From: JAAFIP01 sp963775085 | GTDB taxonomy: Bacteria; Pseudomonadota; Gammaproteobacteria; Burkholderiales; Burkholderiaceae_C | DNA length: 64,000 nucleotides | Direction: 5' to 3' | NCBI GenBank assembly: GCA_963775085.1 | Contig: CAVZHO010000011.1 | Coordinates: 248,001-312,000 of the forward strand | In this document: in pieces, positions 25,155-33,827 of the stretch | How positions within the stretch are numbered: the first letter of the stretch is position 1 | Layout: every line of letters starts with the position of its first letter | Translations under genes and position numbers: made by a program | Notes under the pieces: model-generated | Told to the model about the DNA's origin: nothing | What the model saw: the letters and a program-made list of their open reading frames with translations, nothing else | The model's database searches: none

Positions 25155-26042
25155 TCAGTAGTTGACCTTCTTCTCGACAAAGCGAAATTGAATGACGGTG
25201 AGGGCTATGACGATGACCATCAGCACCACCGACTGCGCCGCCGAGCCGCCCAGGTCCATGGCTTTGAAGCCGTCAAAGTAGACCTTGTAGACCAGAATGG
25301 CCGTCTCTTTGCCCGGGCCGCCCTTGGTGGCGGCATCGACGATGGCGAAGGTGTCGAAGAATGCGAACACGACGTTGATCACCAGCAGGAAAAACGTGGT
25401 GGGCGAGAGCAAGGGGAACTGGATGGTCCAGAAGCGCCGCCAGGGTTTGGCACCGTCGATGGCGGCGGCTTCAATCAGCGACTTGGGAATGCTCTGCAGC
25501 CCGGCCATGAAGAACAGAAAGTTATACGACAACTGCTTCCACACCGCAGCCATGACGATCAGCGCCATGGCGTGGTTGCCGTTGAGCAGCGAGTCCCATT
25601 TGAACCCCAGCCTGCCCAGCCAGAACGAGACGATGCCGATGCTGGGCGAGAACAAAAACAGCCAGACCACGCCCGCCACCGCCGGGGCCACGGCATAGGG
25701 CCAGATCAGCAGGGTGCGGTAGAACATGGTGCCGCGCACAATGCGATCAGCAAACACCGCCAGAATCAACGCCAGTGTCAGGCCCAGGCCTGCAACGAGA
25801 ATGGAGAACACGGCGGTGGTTTTGAAGGAGGCCAGATAGGTCTCGTCATTCCACAGATTGCGAAAATTCTCCAGGCCTACGAAGACTACCGAGGTGCCGA
25901 AGGCATCGGACTGCTGTAGCGACTGGAACAGCGCCTGCGCGGCAGGCCAAAAGAAAAACACCGTGATGACAATGGCCTGCGGCGCCAGCAGCACCCAGGG
26001 CAGCCAGGAAGACTTGAAGACTACGCGTTTTTCTGTGGCCAT
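25155..26042 (-). CDS. ugpA: Glycerol-3-phosphate ABC importer permease UgpA
   Basis: Inner-membrane permease, 295 residues from Met at 26042 (MATEKRVVFKSSWLPW), the same length as E. coli UgpA. The EAA motif is LIEAAAIDGAKPWRRFWTIQ. The open frame upstream (rich in Phe and Ala) is translation of the A-tract repeat and not real protein. It is tightly followed by ugpE. Confidence 0.94.
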   Translation of the reverse strand: MATEKRVVFKSSWLPWVLLAPQAIVITVFFFWPAAQALFQSLQQSDAFGTSVVFVGLENFRNLWNDETYLASFKTTAVFSILVAGLGLTLALILAVFADRIVRGTMFYRTLLIWPYAVAPAVAGVVWLFLFSPSIGIVSFWLGRLGFKWDSLLNGNHAMALIVMAAVWKQLSYNFLFFMAGLQSIPKSLIEAAAIDGAKPWRRFWTIQFPLLSPTTFFLLVINVVFAFFDTFAIVDAATKGGPGKETAILVYKVYFDGFKAMDLGGSAAQSVVLMVIVIALTVIQFRFVEKKVNY

Positions 26043-26064
26043 GGGAGATTTCACAAAGAGGCGA

Positions 26065-26233
26065 GGGTAACGCCAAAAAAGCGCAAAAAAATTCGCGAAA
26101 AACGCAAAAATTGAATGCCGAAAAATCGATACCAAATAGTTGGCAATGAGAATTCAACAAGCCATTTTCAACTCAATTGACATTCTTGAATTTTTAGCGT
26201 TTTTTGCGAGTTTTTTGCGTTTTCTGCGTTACC
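26065..26233 (+). repeat. A-tract inverted repeat 2 (ugpA-ugpB gap)
   Basis: The left arm (from 26065, GGGTAACGCCAAAAAAGCGC) and right arm (26181-26233, ending TTTTCTGCGTTACC) are inverted, each ~52 nt, with a ~65-bp spacer. It shares the GGTAACGC tip and the A-tract/CGC alternation with repeat 1, 2 kb away. Confidence 0.85.
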
Positions 26234-26241
26234 TAAATCTT

Positions 26242-27546
26242 TTAGCCTTTATTCGCTTTCTCAAACCGCTCCAGCAACTCGTTGCCACGTTTCACAATCG
26301 AATCCAGCGCTTCCTGCGCCGTCTTCTTGCCGCCCCAGACCTGCTCGAGTTCTTCGTCCTCAATCGTGCGGATCTGCACGTAGTTGCCCAGGCGGATACC
26401 GCGCGACTTGTCGGTGGTTTTGCGGATCATCTGGTTGACGGCGGTGTCGGTGCCGGGGTTTTGTTTGTAGAAGCCCGAAGCATCGGTCAACTTGTAGGCT
26501 GCAATCGTGATGGGCAGGTAGCCTGTGCGTTTGTGGCTGGCCGACTGCACTTCGGGGCTGGACAGGTAGTCAAAGAAAGCCGCTACGCCCTTGTATTCGG
26601 CGGGCTTTTTACCCGACAGCACCCACAGGCTGGCTCCACCAATCACGGTGTTTTGCGGTGCGTTGGCCACATCGGGGTAGTAGGGCAGGGCCGTCAGGCC
26701 GTAGGCAAACTTGGCGTTTTTCGCCACGTTGCCGTAAAAGCCCGACGAGGTGGTCATCATGGCGCATTCGCCCGAGATAAAGCTGGCCTCGGGCGTGTTG
26801 GCGCGGCCTTTGTAGACAAACAGCTCTTGCTTGGCCATCTTGGCCAGGTTGTCAATATGGCGCACATGCAGGGGCGAGTTGGCGACCAGGCGGGCGTTGG
26901 TGCCGCCCATGCCATTGCTGTTGGTGGCGAGTAGCGTGTTGTGCCAGGTGGAGAAGCTCTCCATCTGTGTCCAGCCCTGCCAGGCGGTGCTGAACGGGCA
27001 CTTGTGGCCAGCGGCTTTTAATTTTGCAGCGGCAGCCGTTACCTCGGGCCAGGTGGCGGGCAGCTTGGTGGTGTCAATGCCAGCGGCCTTGAAGGCATCT
27101 TTGTTGATGTAGAACACCGTGGTGGAGCTGTTAAAGGGGAAGGACAGCATCTCGCCATTGGGCGCGGTGTAGTAGCCTGCCACGGCGGGGATGTAGGCGC
27201 TGGGGTCAAACTTGTAGCCCGCGTCCTTCATCACCTGGCCCACCGGGATGATGGCGCTTTTGCTGGCCATCATGGTGGCGGTGCCTACCTCAAACACCTG
27301 CAAGATGTGCGGTGCGTTGCCTGCGCGAAAAGCGGCGATGGCTGCGGTCATCGACTCGTCATACACGCCTTTATAGCTGGGCACAATTTTGTAGTCGCTT
27401 TGTTTGGCGTTGAAGTCTTTGGCCAGGTCGTTAACCCATTCACCGTTCACAGCGGTCATGCTGTGCCAGAACTGGATCTCGGTTTGGGCATAGGCTGCAG
27501 TGGCGAGGGCGCTAGCCAGCGCGAGGGCGGATAAACGCAGTTTCAT
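26242..27546 (-). CDS. ugpB: Glycerol-3-phosphate ABC importer binding protein UgpB
   Basis: Periplasmic solute-binding protein, 434 residues with signal peptide MKLRLSALALASALATAAYA and mature start QTEIQFWHSM. Strong UgpB hallmarks are AAFRAGNAPHILQVFEVGTA and MASKSAIIPV. The Met at 27546 has GGAG nine bases upstream; an earlier in-frame codon is rejected. It is first gene of ugpBAEC. The usual ugpQ phosphodiesterase is absent. Confidence 0.95.
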   Translation of the reverse strand: MKLRLSALALASALATAAYAQTEIQFWHSMTAVNGEWVNDLAKDFNAKQSDYKIVPSYKGVYDESMTAAIAAFRAGNAPHILQVFEVGTATMMASKSAIIPVGQVMKDAGYKFDPSAYIPAVAGYYTAPNGEMLSFPFNSSTTVFYINKDAFKAAGIDTTKLPATWPEVTAAAAKLKAAGHKCPFSTAWQGWTQMESFSTWHNTLLATNSNGMGGTNARLVANSPLHVRHIDNLAKMAKQELFVYKGRANTPEASFISGECAMMTTSSGFYGNVAKNAKFAYGLTALPYYPDVANAPQNTVIGGASLWVLSGKKPAEYKGVAAFFDYLSSPEVQSASHKRTGYLPITIAAYKLTDASGFYKQNPGTDTAVNQMIRKTTDKSRGIRLGNYVQIRTIEDEELEQVWGGKKTAQEALDSIVKRGNELLERFEKANKG

Positions 27547-27859
27547 GGTGATAACTCCGATAGAAAAAATCAAAATACAGTCTACAACAGCAGTGTGACA
27601 CCGTCATTAAAACTAAACTTGATGGGTGACGATAGCGGGGTTTCCATTACTCACGCCGTGATTAGGGTTTGCGGCCTGTCTGCAGCAGGTGGCGCTCCCA
27701 CGCGATGCCAGAGCCTGCTACAGTGTGGCATGGCTGTGTCAACAGACAATTTGCAATGAAATAATGCCGAAGTCCTTGTCGACAGGACGTAAACTGCTAT
27801 CAAATAAAGAGTACCTACCTGACTGCTAAACACTTCGCCACCCACCCAAGGAGCGCCCG
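27547..27859. other. Intergenic region between ugpB and the enoyl-CoA hydratase
   Basis: 313 bp between divergent genes. It should hold both promoters, but no consensus pair is convincing. It contains an imperfect hairpin (AGCAGG with CCTGCT, about 27682-27718) and repeat copy E. AAGGAG lies just before the ATG at 27860. No open frame is credible. Confidence 0.6.
27769..27814 (-). repeat. Dispersed two-hairpin repeat, copy E
   Basis: Reads on the plus strand AAGTCCTTGTCGACAGGAC, a perfect GTCC/GGAC stem, followed by GTAAACTGCTATCAAATA. It is 46 bp upstream of the enoyl-CoA hydratase gene. Confidence 0.8.
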
Positions 27860-28660
27860 ATGACCCAAGACCTGCTGGAAACCACTGAGGGCAGCATTGC
27901 CACCCTCACCATGAACCGCCCCGAGGCGCGCAACGCCTTGACGCGCGAGATGCTGGCTGCGCTGGCGCAGGCCCTGCAGCGCCTGGCGCTAGACCCCGCC
28001 GTCCGCCTGGTGGTGCTGACTGGCAGTGGCGCGGCGTTTTGCTCAGGCGGCGACGTAAAGGGCTTTGCCAAAATCGCTGCAGGCGCGCCCAGCGACATGA
28101 CCTTTGACCAGAAGGTGACTTACCTGCGCGCGCGCATGGAGGTGAGCCGCTATCTGTATGAGATGCCCAAACCCACGCTGGCCGTCATCCCTGGCCCGGC
28201 GGCAGGCGCGGGGCTGTCGCTGGCCTTGGCCTGTGACATGCGTATCGCGGCGGACGATGCCAAGCTGACCACCGCATTTGCCAAGGCCGGCCTGTCGGGC
28301 GACTTTGGCGGCAGCTATTTTTTAAACCACATCGTGGGCGCAGCCAAGGCGCGCGAGATGTACTTTACCGGCCAGGTGCTGCTGGGCAGCGAGGCCCAGC
28401 GCATCGGCCTGGTCAACCGCGCGGTGCCCGCTGCGCAGCTGGCAGATGCTGCCCGCGCCTGGGCCACCGAGCTGGCCGCACTGCCCACTGTGGCCATCGG
28501 CTACATGAAGCGCAATCTGAATGCAGGCCTGCACGCCTCGCTGGCCGATGTGCTGGACACCGAGGCCGTGCACATGATCCGCACCTTTGAGACCGATGAC
28601 CACAAAGGCGCAGCCGCTGCGTTTGTGGAAAAGCGTGTGCCCCAATTCAAAGGACAATGA
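27860..28660 (+). CDS. Enoyl-CoA hydratase/isomerase family protein
   Basis: 266-residue crotonase-fold enzyme. Oxyanion-hole segments are seen at RPEARNALT and GSGAAFCSGGDVKGFA, then PGPAAGAGLSLALACDMRIA. The acidic pair of classical hydratases is not fully evident (AGLSGDFGGSYFL has Asp and no clear Glu), so an isomerase or other crotonase activity is equally possible. It is followed 34 bp later by the YghU-like gene. Substrate unknown. Confidence 0.85.
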   Translation: MTQDLLETTEGSIATLTMNRPEARNALTREMLAALAQALQRLALDPAVRLVVLTGSGAAFCSGGDVKGFAKIAAGAPSDMTFDQKVTYLRARMEVSRYLYEMPKPTLAVIPGPAAGAGLSLALACDMRIAADDAKLTTAFAKAGLSGDFGGSYFLNHIVGAAKAREMYFTGQVLLGSEAQRIGLVNRAVPAAQLADAARAWATELAALPTVAIGYMKRNLNAGLHASLADVLDTEAVHMIRTFETDDHKGAAAAFVEKRVPQFKGQ

Positions 28661-28694
28661 AGTTCCAAGCGACCCACTTTAAACGAATTACCCC

Positions 28695-29603
28695 ATGACA
28701 GAGACCGCCACACCCACCACCCCCAACAGCCCACCCGACTACACCCCACCCAGCGTATGGACGTGGGACAAGGCCAACGGAGGCCGCTTTGCCAACATCA
28801 ACCGCCCGATTGCAGGCGCAACGCACGCCAAAGACCTGCCGGTGGGAAAGCACCCGTTCCAGCTCTACTCCCTGGCCACGCCCAACGGCGTGAAAGTTAC
28901 GGTGATGTTGGAGGAATTGCTGGCGCTGGGCCACACGGGCGCAGAGTACGACGCGTGGTTGATCAAAATCAGCGAGGGCGACCAGTTCAGCAGCGGCTTT
29001 GTGGCCGTCAACCCCAACTCCAAAATCCCCGCGCTGCTAGACCGTAGCAACCCCAGCGCGCCGATTCGTGTGTTCGAGTCGGGCGCTATTCTTTTGCACT
29101 TGGCGAATAAATTTGGAGCGTTTTTGCCAACCGATGTGGCTGCCAAAGCCGAGTGCCTGTCATGGCTGTTTTGGCAGATGGGCAGCGCGCCCTACCTGGG
29201 GGGAGGATTCGGCCACTTCTACGCCTACGCGCCCAGCAAAATGCAATACCCCATTGACCGCTTCGCCATGGAAGTCAAACGCCAGATGGACGTGCTAGAC
29301 CGCCGCTTGGCCGACAGCCCCTACTTGGCTGGCGATGAATACACCATTGCCGACATGGCCGTCTGGGCCTGGTACGGCGCGCTGGCCAAGGGCCTGCTTT
29401 ACGGCGCAGCTGAATTTTTGCAAGTGCACACCTACACCCACGTACTGCGTTGGACCAACGCCATAGCCGAGCGCCCCGCCGTTAAACGCGGCCGCATGGT
29501 GAACCGAGTCATGGGTGAACCCAGCAGCCAATTGCACGAACGCCATGCCGCCAGCGACTTTGACGCCCACGCCGCCAAATTCGCAGCCGCAAAAGCGCCA
29601 TGA
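28695..29603 (+). CDS. yghU: Glutathione-dependent disulfide-bond oxidoreductase (YghU-like)
   Basis: 302-residue member of the Nu-class glutathione transferases, which bind two GSH and reduce organic hydroperoxides and disulfides. An extended N-terminus (PPSVWTWDKANGGRFANINR) is characteristic. It is followed by a thioredoxin-fold half (NPNSKIPALLDR, FESGAILLHLA) and an alpha-helical half (LAGDEYTIADMAVWAWYG). It is complete, and the next GST gene starts 10 bp after its stop. Confidence 0.9.
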   Translation: MTETATPTTPNSPPDYTPPSVWTWDKANGGRFANINRPIAGATHAKDLPVGKHPFQLYSLATPNGVKVTVMLEELLALGHTGAEYDAWLIKISEGDQFSSGFVAVNPNSKIPALLDRSNPSAPIRVFESGAILLHLANKFGAFLPTDVAAKAECLSWLFWQMGSAPYLGGGFGHFYAYAPSKMQYPIDRFAMEVKRQMDVLDRRLADSPYLAGDEYTIADMAVWAWYGALAKGLLYGAAEFLQVHTYTHVLRWTNAIAERPAVKRGRMVNRVMGEPSSQLHERHAASDFDAHAAKFAAAKAP

Positions 29604-29613
29604 CAAAAATACC

Positions 29614-30243
29614 ATGATCTTCTACGACTGCGCCACCGCCCCCAGCCCGCGCCGCGCCCGCATCCTGCTGGCCGAAAAAAGCGTGCCGCACGAGACCGTG
29701 CAGATCGACCTGCGCCAAGGCGAGCAACTGGGCGATGCCTACCGCGCCATCAACCCGCAATGCACCGTGCCCGCTCTGCGAACGGACGAAGGCACAGTGC
29801 TCACCGACAACGCCGCCATCACCGCCTACCTGGAGGCCCGCTACCCCCAGCCGCCCCTGCTGGGCAGCACGGCATTGGACAAAGCCGAGATCGCCAGCTG
29901 GCATTGGCGCGTAGAGTTTGAAGGCCTCGTCGCCATCGCCGAGGCCCTGCGCAACAGCGCCCCCGCCATGGCCAACCGCGCGCTACCCGGCCCGGTGGAC
30001 TACCCGCAAATCCCCGAGCTGGCCGCACGTGGCCTGCGGCGCGTGCAGCACTTTTTTGACATGCTGGAACAGCGCTTGGCCGGGCGCGACTTTATCGCCG
30101 CAGAGCAGTTCAGCGTGGCCGACATCACGGCGGTGGTGGCGGTGGACTTTGCCCGTGTGGTGCGCATCAAGCCGGGTGAGCAACATGTTCATTTGCGGCG
30201 CTGGCGGGATGCTATGGCATTGCGGCCAGCGTTCAGTCTGTAG
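29614..30243 (+). CDS. Glutathione S-transferase family protein
   Basis: 209 residues starting MIFYDCATAPSPRRARILLA. The N-terminal thioredoxin fold (NPQCTVPALRTDEGTVLTDN, the cis-Pro/GSH region) and C-terminal helical domain (FIAAEQFSVADITAVVAVDF) are both intact. The start at 29614 was chosen because upstream codons overlap yghU and show no similarity. Class and substrate cannot be told from sequence. It is convergent with gabD. Confidence 0.88.
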   Translation: MIFYDCATAPSPRRARILLAEKSVPHETVQIDLRQGEQLGDAYRAINPQCTVPALRTDEGTVLTDNAAITAYLEARYPQPPLLGSTALDKAEIASWHWRVEFEGLVAIAEALRNSAPAMANRALPGPVDYPQIPELAARGLRRVQHFFDMLEQRLAGRDFIAAEQFSVADITAVVAVDFARVVRIKPGEQHVHLRRWRDAMALRPAFSL

Positions 30244-30412
30244 CTCTGTGTTTGCCCTGGCGCATGGCTGTGCGCACCAGGCACCAGGGCTGCAAATAGA
30301 CAGAGTTGGGTTGCCAACGGTGGATTCTCCACCCGGGTCGCAAGAGCAGGTCGAAGCTGCGAACACCGCCGACCTGCTCCCGCACAAGACAAGACGAACG
30401 CAGGCGCGAGAT
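30244..30412 (+). other. Chain of hairpins between GST gene and gabD
   Basis: No open frame. Hairpins in order: a long imperfect stem 30244-30305 (CTCTGT/ACAGAG, then TTTGCCCTGG with CCAGGGCTGCAAA); GGTGGA/TCCACC at about 30319-30333; and GAGCAGGTCG/CGACCTGCTC at 30344-30353 with 30370-30379, perfect over 10 bp. A terminator follows at 30413. It could be a small structured RNA or packed palindromic repeats. Confidence 0.45.
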
Positions 30413-30446
30413 CAAAAAAAATGCCGACACTATGGTCGGCATTTTC
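30413..30446. terminator. Bidirectional terminator between GST gene and gabD
   Basis: Perfect 8-bp stem ATGCCGAC/GTCGGCAT (30421-30428 with 30435-30442), loop ACTATG. An A-run lies 5' and a T-run 3', fitting the convergent genes. Confidence 0.85.
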
Positions 30447-30464
30447 ACCAAAGCGCAATGGGCC

Positions 30465-31901
30465 TTAGATCATCATCGTAGACACCGTCTTGGTATTCAG
30501 ATAAGCCTCCAGCGCCTCCATACCGCCTTCCGAGCCATAGCCCGAATCCTTCACGCCGCCGAACGGCATTTCGGGTACGGGTGCGGCGGGCTGGTTGATC
30601 CAGACCATGCCGGCTTCGATGCCGTGGCTGATGGCGTGGGCGTTTTTCAGGCTCTTGGTGAAGGCGTAGCTGGACAGGCCGTAGGGCAGGCGGTTGGACT
30701 CGTCGATGGCCTCTTGCAGGGTGTCGAAGCCGCGAATGCCTACCAGCGGGCCAAAGGGCTCGTTGTTGAACATGTCGGCATTCAAAGGCACATCACTGAA
30801 CACGGTGGGTGCAAAGAAGTTGCCTGCCGTACCGATGCGCTCGCCACCGGTTTCCAGCCGGGCACCGGCCTGCAGGGTTTTCTCGGTAATCTGGCGCATG
30901 GCATCCAGGCGGCGGGCGTTGGCCAGTGGGCCCATGGTGGTGCCTGCGGTGGTGCCGTCACCGACCTTGATTTTCTGGGTAAATTCGAGCATGGCTTTGG
31001 TGAATTCGGCCTTCACGCTGTTGTGCACCAAAAAGCGCGTTGGGGCGATGCACACCTGGCCTGCGTTGCGGAACTTGGCTCCGGCCGAGGCCTTCACCGC
31101 CAGCGCCACGTCGGCATCTTCACAGACGATAACGGGGGCGTGGCCGCCCAGTTCCATCGTGGCGCGCTTCATATGCTGGCCAGCCATGGCGGCCAGCTGT
31201 TTGCCCACGGCGGTCGAGCCGGTGAAGGTGATTTTGCGCACAATCGGGTGGGCAATCAGATACGACGAAATTTCGGCCGGGTTGCCATACACCAGGTTCA
31301 CCACACCGGCGGGCACGCCAGCGTCCACAAAGGCGCGCACCAGCTCGGCAGGCGATGCGGGGGTTTCTTCGGGCGCTTTGACGATGATGGAGCAACCGGT
31401 GGCCAGCGCCGCCGACATTTTGCGCACCACCTGATTGATGGGGAAGTTCCAGGGCGTAAATGCCGCCACCACACCTACCGGCTCTTTCAGCACCTGTTGC
31501 TGTACGTTCATGGCGCGCGGCGCGACGATGCGGCCGGCGATGCGGCGGCCTTCTTCGGCAAAGTATTCAATGATGTCGGCCGAGGCCATGCATTCCACCT
31601 TGGCCTCGCCCAGTGGCTTGCCTTGCTCCAGCGTCATCAAGAGGGCAATCTTGTCGGCGCGTTCGCGCATCAGCACGGCGGCCTGGCGCATGATCTTGCT
31701 ACGCTCGATGGCGGGCATGGCGCGCCATACGGCAAAGCCTTTTTGCGCAGAGGCCAGGGCGGTGTCTAGGTCGGCGATGGTGGCATGCGCCACGCGGCCA
31801 ATTTCGCTGCCGGTGGCGGGGTTGACGACGGCCAGGGTTTTGCTGCCCTGCGCGTCGCGCCACTGGTTGTCGATTAAAAGTTGGGTGTTGTTGTAGCTCA
31901 T
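30465..31901 (-). CDS. gabD: Succinate-semialdehyde dehydrogenase, NAD(P)-dependent
   Basis: 478-residue aldehyde dehydrogenase that oxidises succinate semialdehyde to succinate. Visible: FTPWNFPINQVVRKMSAALA, catalytic Glu in TMELGGHAPVIV, catalytic Cys in NAGQVCIAPTRF and NEPFGPLVGIRGF. The start at 31901 (MSYNNTQLLIDNQW) fits the family; the 46-codon upstream extension is Pro-rich and dissimilar. No gabT is nearby, so the source of the substrate is unknown. A related aldehyde specificity remains possible. Confidence 0.88.
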   Translation of the reverse strand: MSYNNTQLLIDNQWRDAQGSKTLAVVNPATGSEIGRVAHATIADLDTALASAQKGFAVWRAMPAIERSKIMRQAAVLMRERADKIALLMTLEQGKPLGEAKVECMASADIIEYFAEEGRRIAGRIVAPRAMNVQQQVLKEPVGVVAAFTPWNFPINQVVRKMSAALATGCSIIVKAPEETPASPAELVRAFVDAGVPAGVVNLVYGNPAEISSYLIAHPIVRKITFTGSTAVGKQLAAMAGQHMKRATMELGGHAPVIVCEDADVALAVKASAGAKFRNAGQVCIAPTRFLVHNSVKAEFTKAMLEFTQKIKVGDGTTAGTTMGPLANARRLDAMRQITEKTLQAGARLETGGERIGTAGNFFAPTVFSDVPLNADMFNNEPFGPLVGIRGFDTLQEAIDESNRLPYGLSSYAFTKSLKNAHAISHGIEAGMVWINQPAAPVPEMPFGGVKDSGYGSEGGMEALEAYLNTKTVSTMMI

Positions 31902-32077
31902 GGGGGGGTCTCTCTCTCGTGGGGGTGGAAGGGGGAAAGCCATTATCTTACGTTTGTGAGGCAGGGTTGGGTGGAGTGTCGCGTAGGTTTGCTGTTGCGG
32001 GGCGTATTCGCTACGGGCGGGAGATGTAAGATCGTCCAACTGTCAGCAAAATAACCCTCAGAAGCGTTACCAGCAAA

Positions 32078-32596
32078 GTGCCAACCCTAAAAAACCAAAC
32101 CGCCGTTCTCCTGTGCGCCCTGCTGATCAGCAGCGCCGCCAGTGCCAAACTCCTGACCGGTGTGGTGACCCATGTGACCGATGGCGACACGCTGTGGGTG
32201 CGGCTCACTGAGGGGGGCGAGCCGGTGAAGGTGCGCTTTCAAGGCCTGGATGCGCCCGAGAGCTGCCAGGACTGGGGGGCGCAGGCTACCCAGGCGCTCA
32301 AGGCCAAGGCGGTGCGCAAAGCGGTGATCATCAACACCCGCGCACGGGACGACTATGGCCGCATGCTGGCGCGGGTGCGCATGGACGGTGAAGACCTGGG
32401 TGCCTGGATGGTCTCGCAGGGCCATGCCTGGAGCTACCATTACCGCCGCGACCCCGGCCCCTACGCCATGGAAGAGCGCAGCGCCCGCTCGGGAAAGCGG
32501 GGTCTGTGGGCGGCGGGCATCGCCACCGAACCGCGTGAGTTTAGAAAACAACATGGCTCCTGTGCGCCTTCCAAACCCAAAAAAACCAATAAATAA
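32078..32596 (+). CDS. Exported thermonuclease-family (SNase) protein
   Basis: 172 residues starting at GTG. Signal peptide about 1-23 (LLCALLISSAASA), then an OB-fold SNase domain with VTDGDTLWVRL, VRFQGLDAPE, RARDDYGRMLARV and GHAWSYHY. The Asp, Arg and Glu active-site pattern of staphylococcal nuclease is largely retained. It is probably a periplasmic or secreted nuclease. The Lys-rich end SKPKKTNK runs into repeat copy F. Confidence 0.88.
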   Translation: MPTLKNQTAVLLCALLISSAASAKLLTGVVTHVTDGDTLWVRLTEGGEPVKVRFQGLDAPESCQDWGAQATQALKAKAVRKAVIINTRARDDYGRMLARVRMDGEDLGAWMVSQGHAWSYHYRRDPGPYAMEERSARSGKRGLWAAGIATEPREFRKQHGSCAPSKPKKTNK

Positions 32597-32644
32597 GCCC
32601 ATAGTCCACGTCAATAGGGCATAAGTAGCTATATAAAACATAGC
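32597..32644 (-). repeat. Dispersed two-hairpin repeat, copy F
   Basis: Reads on the plus strand CATAGTCCACGTCAATAGG then GCATAAGTAGCTATATAAA. It begins at the SNase stop, upstream of the PfkB kinase gene, and is inverted relative to copy G at that gene's other end. Confidence 0.75.
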
Positions 32645-32697
32645 GAATATAGGGTCTTTACCTGCCCGTTACATACGCTTGCGTTTACCATCACACC

Positions 32698-33600
32698 ATG
32701 TCCCCATTCTTCGCTTGTGTAGGCCATGCCAGTGTTGACCACCATTTTGAGGTCGACGACTTTGCCGTCACGCCGACCAAAACACCCGCATCGAGCTACG
32801 GCATGATTGCGGGTGGCATGGCGGCCAATGCGGCCATGGCCCTGGCGCGGCTGGGCGCGCCCGTGCGCTTGCTGGGCCGGGTGGGCGACGACGCGGCTGG
32901 TGCTTTTGTACGCGATGCCGTGCTGCGCTGCGCAGTGGATGCGCACCTGGAGGTGGTGCCCAATAGCTACACCTCGGTCTCCAGTGTCATTGTGGACAGG
33001 CGGGGCGAGCGGCAAATTTACAACCACCGGGGCGACGCACTGGCCAAGGCCCATGCACTGGACGTGCGCCAACTACAAGGCGCACAGGCCGTGCTGGTCG
33101 ACCCGCGCTGGGTGCAGGGCGCGCTGGCCGCGTTGCAATGGGCGCATACCCAAGGCCTGCTGGGCGTGCTCGATGCCGATATTGCCCCGCATGCCGATCT
33201 GCAAAGCCTGGTGCCCGCGGCCCACTGGGCGGTGTTTTCTGAATCCGGCCTGGCCTGCTATGCGCCTGGTGCGCGCCAGCAGGATGCCCTGGCCAGCGCC
33301 TTGGCCGCAGGCGCGCAGGTGGCCATGGTCACGCTGGGCGAGCGCGGCGTAGCCTGGATGCATGCCGCAGGCGGCGGCCTGCACACGGTACCCGCTTTTG
33401 CGGTACAGGCGCAAGACACTACGGGCGCGGGCGACGTATTTCACGCCGCACTCACCCTGGCGCTGTGCGAAGGCATGGGCGAGCTGGCCGCCATCCGCTT
33501 TGCCAGCGCCGCCGCGGCGCTGAAGTGCACCCAACGCCATGGTGTGCTGGGCACACCCGGGCGTGACCAGGTCGAACAATTTTTACTACAAAATAGATAG
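32698..33600 (+). CDS. PfkB-family sugar kinase
   Basis: 300-residue ribokinase-fold kinase. Sugar-binding GGMAANAAMALARLG near the N-terminus; ATP and catalytic-base motif DTTGAGDVFHAALTLAL near the C-terminus. The general pattern recalls ribokinase and sulfofructose kinase (YihV), but there is no pathway neighbour to settle the substrate. Its last codons and stop (CAAAATAGATAG) lie inside repeat copy G, so the repeat supplies the end of the gene. Confidence 0.85.
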   Translation: MSPFFACVGHASVDHHFEVDDFAVTPTKTPASSYGMIAGGMAANAAMALARLGAPVRLLGRVGDDAAGAFVRDAVLRCAVDAHLEVVPNSYTSVSSVIVDRRGERQIYNHRGDALAKAHALDVRQLQGAQAVLVDPRWVQGALAALQWAHTQGLLGVLDADIAPHADLQSLVPAAHWAVFSESGLACYAPGARQQDALASALAAGAQVAMVTLGERGVAWMHAAGGGLHTVPAFAVQAQDTTGAGDVFHAALTLALCEGMGELAAIRFASAAAALKCTQRHGVLGTPGRDQVEQFLLQNR

Positions 33601-33631
33601 CTGCTTACGTCCAGGCGACAAGGACTACATG
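33587..33631 (+). repeat. Dispersed two-hairpin repeat, copy G
   Basis: Reads ATAGATAGCTGCTTACGTCC then GGCGACAAGGACTACATG, with perfect GTCC/GGAC. It overlaps the last four codons of the PfkB gene. Confidence 0.82.
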
Positions 33632-33827
33632 GCTATTTTTTAGCTAAATCTGGTGTAAGCTGGACGAGTCAGTGCCCCAGCGCGTCCATGGCCGCTTGCC
33701 AAACCGCTGGGCCACGCGACACTCGAATAAAATAGCCCTTTATCCGCCCCTTTCCAGTCCATTAACGCGGCGTGCTCTCCAGCGCCGCACCACCACGGTA
33801 TCCCACAGGGTACCGTCGCCCCTTGCC

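Noticed and set aside
30306..31769. 487-codon open frame opposite gabD
   Set aside because: Antisense to an intact aldehyde dehydrogenase and of shadow-type composition.
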